Source of the DNA: UBA6522 sp965221035 | GTDB taxonomy: Bacteria; Pseudomonadota; Gammaproteobacteria; Steroidobacterales; Rariloculaceae | DNA length: 64,000 nt | NCBI GenBank assembly: GCA_965221035.1 | Contig: OZ244860.1 | Location: forward strand, 3,348,001-3,412,000 | Direction: 5' to 3' | Notes under the pieces: generated by a model | What the model was told of the DNA's origin: nothing | Databases searched by the model: none | The model's input: only the letters and a program-made list of their open reading frames with translations | Position numbers and translations under genes: made by a program | Shown here: positions 62,485 through 64,000 of the stretch, one piece after another | Layout: each line of letters begins with the position of its first letter | Numbering within the stretch: position 1 is the first letter of the stretch

Positions 62485-63474
62485 CTAGATTCCGGCCCGA
62501 TTGCGTCCCTTGACGGCCCGGTTGACCACGTTGACGGGCCAGCGGCCTTCAAGCACGCGGCGAACTTCATTGGGCGCGCCCCGCTGCAGCCCTTCCATGG
62601 CCTGCTCGCTGTACCAGGCCGCGTGGGGATTGATGATCACGTTCTCGCGCGTGCGCAGGGTGTGGTTTTCGGGCAGCGGTTCGGGATCGGTGGTGTCCAG
62701 GGCGCAGCCCGCGATCTGCTCGGCATCAAGGGCTTCCACCAGGGCCTCAGTGTCGACGATGGGGCCCCGCGAGCAGTTGATGAGCACCGCCGTGGGTTTC
62801 ATCTGCCGGAAGGCCTCGGCGCCGAGCATCCCGCGGGTCTCGGGCGTCAGCGGAGCATGTACGCAAAGATAGTCCGACTTGGTCAGGAGTTCCGCCAGAT
62901 CGACCTTCTCCCCCGGCGCATCAAACTGCCCCGGCTCCACGAAGGGATCGAAATAGATCACCCGCATGCCCAGCGCCGCCGCTGCCGTTGCCACCCGCCG
63001 GGCGATGTTGCCGAATCCAATGAGCCCGGCGGTGGACCCGGACACCCGGAACATCGGCTTGCCCGGAGGCACGGCCCAGCCGCCGCCGCGGACCTGGCGG
63101 TCGTAGAAGGCGATCTTTCGGGCCGCGCTCAGCATCATCGCCACGGTGTGTTCGGCGACTTCCTCGATGCAGTAGGTGGGGTTGTTGGTGACGATGATTC
63201 CGGCCTCGGTCGCCGCATCCAGGTCGATGGTGTCCACGCCGATTCCGTAGCGGGCGATGATCCTGCAGCAAGGCATTCGCGCCATGACTTCGGCGGTGAT
63301 GGGCCCGCCGTACGTGTTGAGCATGGCGTCGCAGTCCGCAGCCTCCGGAAAGAAGGCTTCGGGATCGGTCTTCTGCAGTGGAACCAGATCGGCCAGCCCG
63401 CCCAGTATTTCGCGCTCGACGTCGAGCTTCTCCCACACATAGTCGGTCAGCACGACCTTCGACTTTTTCCGCAT
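62485..63474 (-). CDS. D-2-hydroxyacid dehydrogenase (CtBP/phosphoglycerate dehydrogenase-like)
   Basis: 329 residues; AAGGAA precedes the ATG. The NAD-binding motif is GLIGFGNIA, with the catalytic Arg in NCSRGPIVD and His in NPHAAWYS. In the usual Glu position the sequence reads ALDTTDPEP, that is Asp-Thr-Thr-Asp before Pro, so the third residue of the triad may be Asp or differ. It reduces a 2-keto acid such as hydroxypyruvate or a relative. It shares the strand with the aminotransferase gene but the products are not obviously linked. Confidence 0.9.
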   Translation of the reverse strand: MRKKSKVVLTDYVWEKLDVEREILGGLADLVPLQKTDPEAFFPEAADCDAMLNTYGGPITAEVMARMPCCRIIARYGIGVDTIDLDAATEAGIIVTNNPTYCIEEVAEHTVAMMLSAARKIAFYDRQVRGGGWAVPPGKPMFRVSGSTAGLIGFGNIARRVATAAAALGMRVIYFDPFVEPGQFDAPGEKVDLAELLTKSDYLCVHAPLTPETRGMLGAEAFRQMKPTAVLINCSRGPIVDTEALVEALDAEQIAGCALDTTDPEPLPENHTLRTRENVIINPHAAWYSEQAMEGLQRGAPNEVRRVLEGRWPVNVVNRAVKGRNRAGI

Positions 63475-63501
63475 ATCCGAATTTCCTTCTGTTTCAACTA
63501 T

Positions 63502-63960
63502 TCATCGATACCTGGCCGTAGGGGCGGAATCTAAATACAGGCGGTGAATTTGCATCCTCTCAAAGCGACTGAAGTCGCGGTCGTTGGTCAAAATCTCCGC
63601 AATCCCATGCTCGCGGCACAGCGCCACGATCTGCGCATCGAACATCAGGTTGCCTCGTGCGTCGGCATTGCGCGCCGTTGTCTCAAGATGCCCGAGAAAA
63701 TCAGCACCCGGCAAGGCGATCCGGCAGGTTGGAGCGGCAACGATCCCGTTGATGAAGTCCATCGCCTGGGTGATCGTGGAAGGGGGATTGAAAACACGTC
63801 GATGGGTGACTGCTCGCAAGAACTCGGTCACGCAGAAGACCGGCAGTGCCCAAGGTTCCGTCCCTTCGGCCAGCAGGACCAACCTGGTCGTCGCGACAGC
63901 ATTGAATTCGGTCTCGCGGCGGTGCGCATAAATGAGGACGTTGGTGTCAACAGCCATCAT
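63502..63960 (-). CDS. vapC: PIN-domain ribonuclease toxin, VapC type
   Basis: 152 residues (two tandem ATGs at 63960 and 63957). The PIN-domain acidic residues are visible in AVDTNVLIYA, TEFLRAVT, DAQIVALC and TNDRDFSRF. Such toxins cleave RNA in the absence of their antitoxin. The start overlaps the end of the upstream antitoxin gene. Confidence 0.88.
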   Translation of the reverse strand: MMAVDTNVLIYAHRRETEFNAVATTRLVLLAEGTEPWALPVFCVTEFLRAVTHRRVFNPPSTITQAMDFINGIVAAPTCRIALPGADFLGHLETTARNADARGNLMFDAQIVALCREHGIAEILTNDRDFSRFERMQIHRLYLDSAPTARYR

Positions 63961-64000
63961 TCGCGATCGAGTATGTCGTAGAGCGCGTCCCGATCCGAGA
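63957..64000 (-). CDS. C-terminal end of the VapB-type antitoxin, cut by the window edge
   Basis: The visible frame encodes SDRDALYDILDRE followed by TGA, which overlaps the toxin start by 4 bp (ATGA). Its length and the link to a PIN toxin fit an antitoxin; the DNA-binding part lies outside the window. Confidence 0.6.
   Translation of the reverse strand, partial: SDRDALYDILDRE

Noticed and set aside
1..64000. Insertion sequences, integrases, prophage or att sites
   Set aside because: No transposase, integrase or terminal inverted repeats of mobile-element type were recognised, despite the accessory character of the region.

Overview
The window is about 64 kb of GC-rich DNA from what looks like a free-living or host-associated marine-type heterotrophic member of the Pseudomonadota. 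This is inferred from three TonB-dependent outer-membrane receptors, Tat and Sec signal peptides, TRAP and tripartite tricarboxylate transporter parts, sulfatase and arylsulfotransferase genes, and a compact type II-C CRISPR-Cas locus. No rRNA, tRNA or ribosomal protein gene was found, so class and order cannot be fixed from this window. Almost everything is accessory or catabolic rather than housekeeping.

Layout. (1) 1-4900: the 3' end of a CRISPR array with 36-bp repeats, then cas2, cas1 and a 1040-residue cas9 on the minus strand, and a well-supported tracrRNA with promoter, anti-repeat and terminator diverging from cas9. (2) 4.9-12.1 kb: an arylsulfotransferase, a DoxX membrane protein, an exported NmrA-like Rossmann protein, a two-subunit molybdenum hydroxylase (IorAB type) and an aldehyde dehydrogenase. 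(3) 12.1-21.1 kb: glutathione transferase plus aldehyde dehydrogenase, a first LigB-type ring-cleavage dioxygenase with an NTF2-fold partner, a protein of 11-residue repeats, a meta-cleavage-type hydrolase, an MFS carrier and a cytochrome c/beta-propeller fusion. (4) 21.3-31 kb: LysR regulator, two TonB receptors, a sulfatase, two exported cupins and an SDR that lacks a normal start codon. (5) 31-42.5 kb: a degenerate M24 peptidase homologue, then a minus-strand operon with DUF6152, a second LigB dioxygenase, an RraA/aldolase and an orphan TRAP receptor, followed by MFS, amidohydrolase, a second arylsulfotransferase and a GntR regulator. (6) 42.6-50.4 kb: a third TonB receptor and a series of exported enzymes (MoaF-like, carboxymuconolactone decarboxylase-like lipoprotein, metallo-beta-lactamase fold, LVIVD lipoprotein). 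(7) 50.4-56.1 kb: a Gfo/Idh/MocA oxidoreductase, a small membrane protein and a four-gene peptide-export operon: two short genes with double-glycine leaders, an HlyD adaptor and a C39-peptidase ABC exporter. (8) 56.3-64 kb: a Gfo/Idh/MocA dehydrogenase with a complete TctBAC transporter, then an aminotransferase/sulfotransferase pair, a hydroxyacid dehydrogenase and a VapBC-type toxin-antitoxin pair cut by the window edge.

How it works together. The metabolic genes suggest uptake of sulfated or aromatic compounds through TonB receptors, desulfation or sulfate transfer in the periplasm, oxidation of aldehydes and N-heterocycles by the molybdenum enzyme and aldehyde dehydrogenases, and extradiol ring cleavage by two LigB-type enzymes with hydrolase and aldolase steps. 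Substrates are inference. The most unusual items are the two-peptide, C39-exported putative bacteriocin operon, the CRISPR control region in which repeat and anti-repeat appear to carry promoters, and a series of in-frame tandem repeats in several exported or membrane proteins.
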